From Chromatiales bacterium (lineage in GTDB: Bacteria; Pseudomonadota; Gammaproteobacteria; JACCYU01), in contig JAPSGG010000145.1 of assembly GCA_031177845.1 (NCBI GenBank), forward strand, positions 1 to 5,372: a DNA stretch of 5,372 nucleotides, given 5' to 3'. How positions within the stretch are numbered: the first letter of the stretch is position 1; the number at the start of each line of letters is the position of its first letter. The position numbers were made by a program, and so were the translations under genes. This document shows positions 1 through 5,372 of the stretch, piece after piece. Below the pieces are notes generated by a model, which saw only the letters and a program-made list of their open reading frames with translations, had not been told where the DNA came from and searched no databases.

Positions 1-270
1 GGCAACCTCAACTATCCAGACGACGCTCGGCGCCGCAAGCTGAGCGGCAAGTTGATACTGCATGTCCTGCTAGACAGCGACGGCAACGTGATCAGGGCCA
101 CAATCGGTTCGCCTTCGGGACAACAGGTGCTGGATGACGCGGCCATGCGGATCGCCAGGCTGGCCGCGCCCTTTGAACCGTTTTCCCCCGAGATGCGCAA
201 GCAATACGATCAGCTGATGATCACCCGCACATGGATCTTCGAAGCCGACGGCGGGTTGACCACTCGTTAG
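1..270 (+). CDS. tonB: TonB-family protein, C-terminal domain (5' end outside window)
   Basis: This frame is open from the first base to a TAG at 268-270 and gives the last 89 residues of a protein. They match a TonB C-terminal domain: an N-Y-P-D-D-A-R-R motif near residues 4-11, beta strands around KLILHVLLDSDGNV, a VLDDAAMRI helix, then LAAPFEPF and the closing strand ITRTWIFE. In the family, this periplasmic domain touches the TonB box of outer-membrane receptors, while an N-terminal membrane anchor (not seen here) binds ExbB/ExbD. The LAAPF-x-PF and RTW-x-FE pattern and the position just upstream of yqgE fit the Pseudomonas TonB3 type, which is linked to surface motility rather than to siderophore uptake; that subtype is inference from context. 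The TTG at 52 is internal to the domain and is not a credible start. Confidence 0.88.
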   Translation, partial: GNLNYPDDARRRKLSGKLILHVLLDSDGNVIRATIGSPSGQQVLDDAAMRIARLAAPFEPFSPEMRKQYDQLMITRTWIFEADGGLTTR

Positions 271-285
271 CCTTCGCTTTAGCCC

Positions 286-314
286 TTGTCTGTTCAGAAT
301 TAAGACCGGATACT
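286..314 (+). promoter_or_regulatory. possible weak sigma70-type promoter before yqgE
   Basis: TTGTCT at 286-291 and GATACT at 309-314 each match 4 of 6 bases of the -35 and -10 consensus, with an ideal spacer of 17 bases. They lie in the only gap between the tonB-type gene and yqgE. A start about 7 bases after the -10 box would fall almost at the yqgE ATG and leave nearly no leader. This is a guess from a pattern that is common by chance. Confidence 0.2.
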
Positions 315-323
315 AGTGCCATC

Positions 324-884
324 ATGACGACGGCACGTTTTACAAATCAACTTCTGATCGCAATGCCGAGTCTGGCGGACCCAAATTTCTCCCGCACCGT
401 CACCCTGATCTGCGAACATAATGAGCACGGCGCTTTAGGGCTAGTCATCAACCGGCCCACCGAGGTGCGGCTGAGCGAATTGCTTGATCACCTGGACATC
501 GCCGCCACGGACGTGGACATTGTGAGCATGCCGGTTTTCGCCGGCGGCCCGGTGCAGCTTGAACGAGGCTTTATCCTACACATGCCGCTCGGGCAGTGGG
601 AATCCACCTTGAAGATCGATACCGAACTTGGCCTCACCACGTCGCTGGATATCCTCTCGGCGGTGGCCGCGGGCACAGGACCCCGACACAGCCTGGTGGC
701 GCTAGGCTATGCTGGCTGGGGCGCCGGCCAACTCGAACGGGAAATTGCCGACAATGCCTGGCTGACGGTGCCGAATGACACCGAGATCCTATTCGAGCTA
801 CCGGTCGAGCTCCGTTGGCAGGCGGCCGCGAAAAAGCTCGGCGTGGACCTGACCCTGATGGCCGGCGATGCGGGACACGCATGA
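324..884 (+). CDS. yqgE: YqgE/AlgH family protein (UPF0301, DUF179)
   Basis: The 186-residue product has the usual family length (E. coli YqgE is about 187) and matches end to end. It opens with NQLLIAMPSLADPNFSRTV, followed by ICEHNEHGALGLVINRP (residues 29-45), FAGGPVQLERGFILH (72-86) and ALGYAGWGAGQLEREI (126-141). No signal peptide or membrane segment is visible, so it should be cytoplasmic. Its biochemical role is not firmly known; the name AlgH comes from an alginate-related phenotype in Pseudomonas. I chose ATG 324 because the conserved start of the family begins within a few residues of it; the open frame continues upstream to 231, but that part overlaps the tonB-type gene and has no family similarity. 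No clear Shine-Dalgarno sequence precedes it. The gene ends 43 bases before ruvX, and the yqgE-ruvX pairing is widely conserved in Gammaproteobacteria. Confidence 0.95.
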   Translation: MTTARFTNQLLIAMPSLADPNFSRTVTLICEHNEHGALGLVINRPTEVRLSELLDHLDIAATDVDIVSMPVFAGGPVQLERGFILHMPLGQWESTLKIDTELGLTTSLDILSAVAAGTGPRHSLVALGYAGWGAGQLEREIADNAWLTVPNDTEILFELPVELRWQAAAKKLGVDLTLMAGDAGHA

Positions 885-916
885 CGCCCCCAATGCGCCT
901 ACTCTCGCGCATCTGT

Positions 917-920
917 GAGG
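917..920 (+). promoter_or_regulatory. ribosome binding site supporting the TTG start of ruvX
   Basis: GAGG, within TGTGAGG, sits 7 bases before the TTG at 928. This spacing is good and is the main reason to accept a TTG start rather than the in-frame GTG at 958, which would remove the N-terminal strand of the RNase H fold. Confidence 0.6.
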
Positions 921-927
921 CACAAGC

Positions 928-1386
928 TTGAGTGAACGCCGCCGGCCGCCTTCGGTCGTGTTGGGTTTTGACTATGGTGAGCGCCGCACGGGCGTCGCAA
1001 TCGGCCAAATGGTGACCGGAACCGCCACACCGCTCATCACGTTGCCGAACCGCGCCGGCGACCCTGGCTGGAAGGCGATCGATGCGCTGATCCAAACTTG
1101 GAAGCCCGACGCCCTGGTGGTCGGCCTGCCGGGCGCGCGACACGCAGGCGCGCGAAAGATCAGAGCCGAGATTGCCGCTTTTCAGTGCCAACTGGAGGTG
1201 CGTTTCGGTCTGCCGGTATATACCGTTGATGAGGCCTATTCTTCGACCGACGCCTACGAGCACCTGAGGATGCAAAAGCGCGCACGGTCAAAGGGTAGAG
1301 CTATCGACAAAGGCGAGGTCGACCGCGTGGCTGCGGCTATTGTGCTGGAGGAATGGATGTCGAGCGCGTCCTCCTCCGGCGAATGA
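928..1386 (+). CDS. ruvX: RuvX/YqgF family, RNase H-like Holliday junction resolvase-like / pre-16S rRNA nuclease
   Basis: The 152-residue product has the RNase H-fold layout of YqgF. The first acidic residue is D15 in VLGFDYGERRTGVAIG, the strand ALVVGLP lies near residues 62-68, the second acidic residue is E102 in VYTVDEAYSS, and the third is D132 in KGEVDRVAAAIVLEEW. The three catalytic acids therefore appear intact. The family has been tied to 16S rRNA 5'-end processing in E. coli and was first proposed as a Holliday junction resolvase. Two normally strong motifs are altered: GLPLNMDG reads GLPGARHAG (66-74), and the arginine-leucine after the DE pair reads AY. The start is TTG, supported by a GAGG at good spacing. 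It ends 5 bases before pyrR, which suggests a shared transcript. The family assignment is secure; which activity it has is not. Confidence 0.93.
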   Translation: MSERRRPPSVVLGFDYGERRTGVAIGQMVTGTATPLITLPNRAGDPGWKAIDALIQTWKPDALVVGLPGARHAGARKIRAEIAAFQCQLEVRFGLPVYTVDEAYSSTDAYEHLRMQKRARSKGRAIDKGEVDRVAAAIVLEEWMSSASSSGE

Positions 1387-1391
1387 AATAG

Positions 1392-1910
1392 ATGAACCTG
1401 CAAGTCTGCGATCTGGTCCGCGAGATGAGCGAGGAGATCCAAAAGCTCATCCGCGCGGGCGGCATCGAGCGCCCATTGATGGTCGGCATACATACCGGCG
1501 GCGTGTGGATTGCAGAACGCCTCCATGCGCTGCTGGGCATCGAAGATCCGCTCGGCACGCTGGATATCTCCTTCTATCGCGACGACTTCAGCCGCGTCGG
1601 CATGAATCCAAGGGTTAAACCATCCCATCTCCCTCTGAGCGTCGATGGAAGGCACATTATCCTGGTCGATGACGTACTCTTCACCGGCCGCACGATACGC
1701 GCTGCCCTCAACGAGATCTTCGATTACGGACGACCAGCCCGTGTTACTTTGGCCGTGCTCATCGAGCGCGATGGTCGGGAGCTGCCGATCGAGGCTCGCG
1801 TGGTCGGGCATAAACTCAAGCTTGAATCGCGCCAGCACGTTAAGCTAAGCGGGCCGAACCCACTGGAACTCAAGATCGTAAACGCTCCGGGGGGAGGCGG
1901 GCCCCAGTGA
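1392..1910 (+). CDS. pyrR: PyrR, bifunctional pyr regulator / uracil phosphoribosyltransferase family
   Basis: The 172-residue product is a type I phosphoribosyltransferase of the PyrR family. The PRPP-binding signature is [18 protein letters not shown] (about residues 88-105), with the two adjacent aspartates D93 and D94. Other family blocks are [15 protein letters not shown] (30-44), [16 protein letters not shown] (55-70), the [24 protein letters not shown] area (109-132) and [11 protein letters not shown] (150-160). In Bacillus, PyrR binds pyr mRNA in response to UMP/UTP and promotes attenuation; in Pseudomonas, the pyrR next to pyrB acts in pyr gene control. No attenuator or binding loop is evident upstream here, so its target may lie elsewhere. 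The residues [10 protein letters not shown] form a glycine-rich tail encoded across a run of six G that also supplies the pyrB ribosome site. The ATG at 1392 directly follows an in-frame TAG (1389-1391), which fixes this as the first possible ATG start. No good Shine-Dalgarno lies just upstream. Confidence 0.95.
   Translation: MNLQVCDLVREMSEEIQKLIRAGGIERPLMVGIHTGGVWIAERLHALLGIEDPLGTLDISFYRDDFSRVGMNPRVKPSHLPLSVDGRHIILVDDVLFTGRTIRAALNEIFDYGRPARVTLAVLIERDGRELPIEARVVGHKLKLESRQHVKLSGPNPLELKIVNAPGGGGPQ
1893..1897 (+). promoter_or_regulatory. ribosome binding site for pyrB
   Basis: GGAGG lies inside the 3' end of pyrR, 9 bases before the GTG at 1907. It is too far from the later in-frame GTG 1922 and ATG 1928, so it favours the overlapping GTG start. 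The site can pair with CTCC at 1885-1888 across the G run, so a small hairpin could partly mask it. Confidence 0.55.
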
Positions 1911-2908
1911 CCGGTGGTGCCGTGACGATGCGGCCTCCCGGTCCGCTGCCGGCTGGCATTCAACTCACGCCCGATGGCCAGTTGCGTCATTTTCTCACCA
2001 TCGAGGGGCTGCCGCGCGCGCTGTTGCTGGAGATCTTGGATACCGCCGAATCGTTCGCGGGGGTCAAAAACCAGGCCGTCAAAAAGGTACCTTTGCTGCG
2101 CGGCAAGACCATCGTCAACCTATTCTTCGAGGCAAGCACACGCACGCGCACCACCTTCGAGCTGGCCGCCAAGCGCCTGTCCGCCGACGTCCTCAATCTC
2201 AACATCAATACCACCGCAACCGTCAAGGGCGAGAGCCTGCTCGATACGCTACGTAACCTGGAGGCCATGTACACCGACATGTTCGTGGTGCGACATGCGG
2301 ATAGCGGCGCGGCGCAGTTCATCGCGCGTCATGTGGCGCCGCACGTCAGTGTGATCAACGCGGGCGACGGCCGCCACGCGCATCCGACGCAGGCCATGCT
2401 GGACATGTTCACCATCCGCCGCCACAAGCCAGATTTCAGTCGCCTGTGCGTGGCGATCGTGGGGGATATCATGCACTCGCGGGTGGCGCGTTCGCAGATT
2501 CACGCGCTCAGTATCCTGGGCACAGGCGAGGTGCGCGTAGTCGGGCCCAAGACGCTGATCCCGGCCGAGGTCGAGAACTTGGGCGTACGTGTGTTTCACA
2601 GTATGGCGGATGGATTGAAGGATGCCGATGTAATTATGATGCTGCGCCTGCAAAAGGAACGCATGCAAGGTGCGCTGCTCCCGAGTGAACACGAGTACTT
2701 TCAGCTCTATGGCCTGACTGAAGAACGCCTTAGCGTCGCCAAGGAGACTGCCATCGTCATGCACCCAGGGCCCATTAACCGCGGTGTTGAGATCGGCTCG
2801 GAGGTGGCCGACGGATCGCGTTCGGTCATTCTGCAACAGGTCACCTACGGCATCGCCGTGCGCATGGCCGTCATGTCCATGGCGATCGGCGCGCGCGCGG
2901 GGCGATGA
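1907..2908 (+). CDS. pyrB: aspartate carbamoyltransferase catalytic chain (class A type)
   Basis: This enzyme joins carbamoyl phosphate and L-aspartate to give carbamoyl aspartate, the committed step of pyrimidine synthesis, in the cytoplasm. The 333-residue product is close in length to Pseudomonas PyrB (about 334). Visible motifs are [16 protein letters not shown] (73-88, carbamoyl phosphate loop with S77-T-R-T-R81), TVKGES with K108 (the mobile 80s-loop lysine), [10 protein letters not shown] (153-162), [12 protein letters not shown] (185-196), [11 protein letters not shown] (244-254) and [12 protein letters not shown] (285-296). All key residues are present. The N-terminal extension and the adjoining pyrC' point to a class A enzyme that assembles with a dihydroorotase-like partner, rather than the PyrBI type; no pyrI is seen. 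It starts at GTG in a 4-base GTGA overlap with pyrR and ends in an ATGA overlap with pyrC', so translation of the three is probably coupled. Later starts at 1922 and 1928 are possible. Confidence 0.97.
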   Translation: MTGGAVTMRPPGPLPAGIQLTPDGQLRHFLTIEGLPRALLLEILDTAESFAGVKNQAVKKVPLLRGKTIVNLFFEASTRTRTTFELAAKRLSADVLNLNINTTATVKGESLLDTLRNLEAMYTDMFVVRHADSGAAQFIARHVAPHVSVINAGDGRHAHPTQAMLDMFTIRRHKPDFSRLCVAIVGDIMHSRVARSQIHALSILGTGEVRVVGPKTLIPAEVENLGVRVFHSMADGLKDADVIMMLRLQKERMQGALLPSEHEYFQLYGLTEERLSVAKETAIVMHPGPINRGVEIGSEVADGSRSVILQQVTYGIAVRMAVMSMAIGARAGR

Positions 2909-4191
2909 ATCTGCAGATAAGCCAAGGCCGCGTGATCGATCCCGCTCATGGGGTCGACCGGATTACCGATTTGTTCGTGGCGGATGACAGGATCGCGGGT
3001 ATCGATAACGCGCCGCCGGGTTTCGTCGTCGATCGCAAGCTGGACGCTAGAGGCCGGATCGTCATCCCGGGCCTGGTCGATATCGCCGCGCGCCTGCGTG
3101 AGCCCGGACAGGAGCACAAGGCGACGATCGCCTCCGAAACTCATGCCGCGGCGGCGGCCGGCATTACCAGCCTGTGCTGTCCGCCGGACACCAATCCAGT
3201 CATCGATTCCCCCGCCGAGGTCGAACTCATCCAGCAGCGCGCGCATGCGGCAGGCTTCTGCCGAGTGCACACCATCGGCGCGCTGACCGCCGGACTGAAG
3301 GGACAGACGTTAAGCGAAATGGCCGCGCTTAAGGCGGCCGGTTGCGTGGGCGTGAGCAATGCGCTGCAACCGTTGGCCAACCCGTTGGTGCTGCGGCGCG
3401 CGATGGAGTATGCGGCGAGCCAAGGATTAACCCTTTTTCTGCATCCCTTCGATCACGCGCTCGCCAATCAGGGCTGCGCACACGAGGGCACGATAGCCAC
3501 GCGCCTGGGACTTCCGGGGATTCCCACCGCGGCGGAAACGGCGGCCGTGGGACAGCTGCTCGCGCTAGTGGAGCAGACGGGCGCCCGTACCCATTTCTGC
3601 CGTCTATCCACCGCGCGCGCGGTCAACATGGTGGCACGGGCCCGCTATGATGGTTTGCCCATCAGCGCCGATGTGTGCGCACATCAATTATTCTTGACGG
3701 AACAGGATATTGGTGGCTTCAACAGCCTTTGCCATACGTTGCCTCCGTTGCGTACCCGGGCCGATCTGGAAACCCTACGCAAGGGTGTGGCGCATGGCGC
3801 GCTGGCCGTGATCTGCTCAGACCACCAGCCGCACGAGATCGACGCCAAGCAGGCGCCGTTTCCAGCCACCGAGGCCGGCATATCGGCATTAGAAACCCTG
3901 CTTCCTTTGACGTTGCGGCTGGTGGAGGAAGATGTATTGAGTCTGCCTGAGGCCATCGCGCGCGTCACCAGCGGTCCGGCCGAGGTGCTGGGCATCGCCG
4001 CTGGCACACTGGGCGTGAACCAGACTGCGGATATTTGTATATACGATCCGGATGAACGCTGGCAATTGATACCCAAGCGCATCTTGAGCCACGGTAAGAA
4101 CACGCCGTTTTCTGGCTGGTCCTTCACCGGCCGCGTGACGCACACGCTGCTGGGTGGACGCATCGTCTATCAGGTGGATTCCGCATCGTAA
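2905..4191 (+). CDS. pyrC': PyrC', dihydroorotase-like protein predicted to be catalytically inactive
   Basis: The 428-residue product matches type I dihydroorotases along its length: an N-terminal beta sandwich, RIVIPGLVD (51-59), [17 protein letters not shown] (91-107), [11 protein letters not shown] (305-315), [11 protein letters not shown] (325-335) and a C-terminal LLGGRIVY. The metal centre is broken. The usual D-x-H-x-H-x-R reads D59-I-A61-A-R63-L-R65, so both histidines are gone; the bridging acid region (F-S-D-D in active enzymes) reads V-S-N152-A; and the H-x-C-H-x-S motif reads H230-F-C-R233-L-S. Only H180 (in LHPFD) and D306 remain of the six expected ligands. In Pseudomonas, such a PyrC' has no dihydroorotase activity but is needed to assemble active aspartate transcarbamoylase with PyrB. 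The ATG overlaps the pyrB stop by 4 bases. Alignment was by eye, so exact residue equivalence may shift slightly. An active pyrC must exist elsewhere if the cell makes its own pyrimidines. Confidence 0.94.
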   Translation: MNLQISQGRVIDPAHGVDRITDLFVADDRIAGIDNAPPGFVVDRKLDARGRIVIPGLVDIAARLREPGQEHKATIASETHAAAAAGITSLCCPPDTNPVIDSPAEVELIQQRAHAAGFCRVHTIGALTAGLKGQTLSEMAALKAAGCVGVSNALQPLANPLVLRRAMEYAASQGLTLFLHPFDHALANQGCAHEGTIATRLGLPGIPTAAETAAVGQLLALVEQTGARTHFCRLSTARAVNMVARARYDGLPISADVCAHQLFLTEQDIGGFNSLCHTLPPLRTRADLETLRKGVAHGALAVICSDHQPHEIDAKQAPFPATEAGISALETLLPLTLRLVEEDVLSLPEAIARVTSGPAEVLGIAAGTLGVNQTADICIYDPDERWQLIPKRILSHGKNTPFSGWSFTGRVTHTLLGGRIVYQVDSAS

Positions 4192-4207
4192 GGCGCCCGT
4201 CGCGCCT
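4191..4207 (+). other. perfect hairpin between pyrC' and pyrK
   Basis: AGGCGC at 4191-4196 and GCGCCT at 4202-4207 pair perfectly around a 5-base loop (CCGTC). The stem begins on the last base of the pyrC' stop codon and ends 3 bases before the pyrK ATG at 4211. No run of T follows, so it is not a typical intrinsic terminator. Its position suggests an effect on translation start or mRNA processing of pyrK; that role is inference. Confidence 0.45.
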
Positions 4208-4210
4208 CTC

Positions 4211-5110
4211 ATGAATACGCGAATACAGTACCCGCCGAAGCCCCATCGCAACACCATCTTCGTAGAAGATGTTGAGGTTTTAGACCACCAGTCGTATCCC
4301 TGCGGACAGCATGTCCTGCGCCTGCGTGCACCGAAATGTGCCGCTCGCGCCGACCCCGGCAGTTTCGTACACCTGCAGTGCGATCCTGGCTTACTCATGC
4401 GCCGGCCCTTCTCGATTATGCGCGCATCTAAAGCACAGGGCTGGATCGATATCTTTTACAAGATCCTGGGGGAAGGCACCCGCTTGCTGGCGCACCGCAA
4501 GGTGGGAGACATCTTGAGCCTGATGGGGCCCATCGGCAAGCCGTTCGTTGCACATCGCGAGAGACGGCGTGCTTTGCTATTGGGTGGTGGCGTTGGCATG
4601 CCGCCGATGGTATTCCTGGCCGACCGGTTGCGGCTCGACCGCGACTTCACGCCGCTTGTACTGCTCGGTTCCGAGATACCGTTCCCGTTCAAGCCGCGCC
4701 CCTCGCGCATCATCGTACCCGGTATGCCGGAGGGCGTGATCGCCGCCATGCCGCTGCTGGAGGACTGGGGCATCCCCTCGCGCCTGACCAGCCGGCAAGG
4801 CTATCCAGGCTGCTTCGACGGTTTGATCACCGAACTCGCGCGGCTGTGGCTGGATTCGCTCGGCGCCCCCGAGCTGGCGGAGCTGGAGGTCTTCGCCTGC
4901 GGCCCGCCCGCCATGCTTAAGGCGGTCACGCAACTCGCGCGCGATTACAAATTACCCTGCCAAGTCTCGCTTGAAGAATACATGGCCTGCGCGGTTGGAG
5001 GCTGCGCCGGCTGTGCGGTCGAAGTGTGGACAGAGGGCGGTGCGGCCATGAAGCGCGTGTGTGTGGATGGGCCGGTATTCGATGCGGAGGCAGTGTTTCT
5101 TCCAGATTGA
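4211..5110 (+). CDS. pyrK: dihydroorotate dehydrogenase electron transfer subunit (PyrK-like flavo/[2Fe-2S] protein)
   Basis: The 299-residue product has the PyrK layout. An FAD-binding barrel carries the R-x-x-S-type motif RRPFSIM (64-70) and FYKILGEGTRLL (82-93). A nucleotide-binding domain carries LLLGGGVGMPPMVFLA (122-137) and ends in EVFACGPPAMLKAV (226-239). The C-terminal [2Fe-2S] site is C260-x4-C265-x2-C268-x15-C284, in SLEEYMACAVGGCAGC and KRVCVDGPVF. In class 1B dihydroorotate dehydrogenase, PyrK passes electrons from the flavin of PyrD to NAD+. At 299 residues it is longer than Bacillus PyrK (about 256), with apparent extra sequence around residues 155-180 (EIPFPFKPRPSR onward). 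I chose ATG 4211; an in-frame GTG at 4154 would overlap pyrC' by 38 bases and add 19 residues with no family look. Neither start has a good Shine-Dalgarno. No pyrD is present in the window, so the partner is unproven; a related reductase role is possible. Confidence 0.88.
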   Translation: MNTRIQYPPKPHRNTIFVEDVEVLDHQSYPCGQHVLRLRAPKCAARADPGSFVHLQCDPGLLMRRPFSIMRASKAQGWIDIFYKILGEGTRLLAHRKVGDILSLMGPIGKPFVAHRERRRALLLGGGVGMPPMVFLADRLRLDRDFTPLVLLGSEIPFPFKPRPSRIIVPGMPEGVIAAMPLLEDWGIPSRLTSRQGYPGCFDGLITELARLWLDSLGAPELAELEVFACGPPAMLKAVTQLARDYKLPCQVSLEEYMACAVGGCAGCAVEVWTEGGAAMKRVCVDGPVFDAEAVFLPD

Positions 5111-5262
5111 ATGAACAAGCCAACCGATTACTCCCCGCGCTAAGGTTAGCTACAGATGATCCGCGCCGCATGGGCTGGTGCAATCCCATCCGCCGCCGCG
5201 CAAGAATATCAATGGGCTACGCTTAGCCTACGCGGTCTTGGAATGACTGATTTAGGAATGAC
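5111..5262. other. apparently non-coding spacer after pyrK with small hairpins and a direct repeat
   Basis: No convincing gene lies here. An 11-codon open frame (MNKPTDYSPR, 5111-5143) starts directly after the pyrK stop but has no similarity I recognise. Inverted repeats include GCTAA/TTAGC (5139-5150, 2-base loop) and GGCTA/TAGCC (5215-5219 with 5224-5228, 4-base loop, extended by one G-T and one T-A pair). GGAATGAC occurs twice, at 5240-5247 and 5255-5262. None is followed by a T run, so no intrinsic terminator can be named, although the 3' end of the operon would be expected here. Confidence 0.5.
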
Positions 5263-5372
5263 CTAGTCTTGCGGCGCAACGCCGAAATCCTCGATGACTT
5301 CATGGCTCGCGCTTGCAAGCGCATCGTCAATCGAGAAGTCTTTGGGGCTTGTATCGAGCATATCGCTGGGAA
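5263..5372 (-). CDS. possible C-terminal end of an unrecognised protein (5' end outside window)
   Basis: On the - strand a frame is open from the right edge to a TAG at 5263-5265 and gives 35 residues ending in SHEVIEDFGVAPQD. The stretch is rich in acidic residues (for example DFSIDDALASAS) and looks helical, as soluble C-termini often do. It would converge on pyrK with a spacer of about 150 bases. I recognise no family. The opposite strand is also open in the same register from 5251 to the edge, with an internal ATG at 5312 (MARACKRIVNREVFGACIEH), so strand is uncertain. The - strand is preferred because it ends cleanly at a stop and needs no start or ribosome site inside the window, and no such site is seen for the + reading. 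Confidence 0.35.
   Translation of the reverse strand, partial: PSDMLDTSPKDFSIDDALASASHEVIEDFGVAPQD

Noticed and set aside
909..924. TCTGTGAGGC resembles the GNGAGGY core of the Bacillus PyrR mRNA binding loop, in the leader of the gene upstream of pyrR.
   Set aside because: Most of the remaining consensus positions do not match, I see no proper stem around it, and no terminator follows. It is explained by the ruvX ribosome binding site.
634..1275. Long - strand open frame of 213 codons across yqgE and ruvX.
   Set aside because: It is antisense to two well-recognised genes, is rich in arginine and proline as expected of a GC-rich shadow frame, and has no recognised motif.
1254..1838. Long - strand open frame of 194 codons opposite pyrR.
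   Set aside because: It lies opposite a complete, well-conserved PyrR and shows only shadow-like composition.
2249..2836. Long - strand open frame of 195 codons inside pyrB.
   Set aside because: It is antisense to the conserved core of aspartate carbamoyltransferase and matches no family I know; GC-rich codon use creates such frames.
4154..4210. In-frame GTG start that would lengthen the PyrK-like protein by 19 residues and overlap pyrC' by 38 bases.
   Set aside because: The added residues do not look like the family N-terminus and no ribosome site is visible before it; ATG 4211 is simpler, although the true start remains unproven.
5111..5143. Ten-residue frame MNKPTDYSPR starting right after the pyrK stop, as a possible beginning of pyrD.
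   Set aside because: It ends after ten residues, does not resemble the start of any PyrD I know, and none of the frames after it continues as a dihydroorotate dehydrogenase.
1..5372. CRISPR arrays, tRNA or rRNA genes, insertion sequences or phage genes.
   Set aside because: I saw no regularly spaced repeats, no RNA gene patterns and no transposase or phage motifs; coding sequence fills nearly all of the window.

Overview
The window looks like the chromosome of a GC-rich (roughly 60% by eye) gammaproteobacterium. The order tonB-type gene, yqgE, ruvX/yqgF, pyrR, pyrB, inactive pyrC (pyrC') is the one known from Pseudomonas aeruginosa. A pyrK-like gene then follows. That is not part of the Pseudomonas arrangement and points to a different lineage; I cannot name the genus from the sequence alone.

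Layout. Positions 1-270 hold the C-terminal domain of a TonB protein whose start lies outside the window. A gap of 53 bases holds at most a weak promoter. Positions 324-4191 hold five genes on the + strand: yqgE, ruvX, pyrR, pyrB and pyrC'. The last three junctions are very tight: 5 bases between ruvX and pyrR, a 4-base GTGA overlap between pyrR and pyrB, and a 4-base ATGA overlap between pyrB and pyrC'. A 19-base gap with a perfect hairpin separates pyrC' from the pyrK-like gene (4211-5110). Positions 5111-5262 appear non-coding and hold small repeats and hairpins. The last 110 bases may carry the 3' end of a convergent gene on the - strand, which I do not recognise.

How the genes work together. 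PyrB condenses carbamoyl phosphate with aspartate. PyrC' resembles dihydroorotase but has lost four of the six expected metal ligands, so it is probably the structural partner of PyrB in a class A aspartate transcarbamoylase. PyrR is a PRPP-site protein that probably senses uridine nucleotides and regulates pyr genes. The PyrK-like flavo/iron-sulfur protein would carry electrons from a class 1B dihydroorotate dehydrogenase to NAD+, but no pyrD lies in the window. An active dihydroorotase and a PyrD must be encoded elsewhere. YqgE and RuvX are conserved housekeeping neighbours that probably share the transcript.

Most of the window is well-known biology. The points most worth a second look are the PyrK-like subunit joined to a Pseudomonas-type pyrRBC' cluster, with an apparent insertion in its nucleotide-binding domain, the hairpin before it, and the divergent RuvX.
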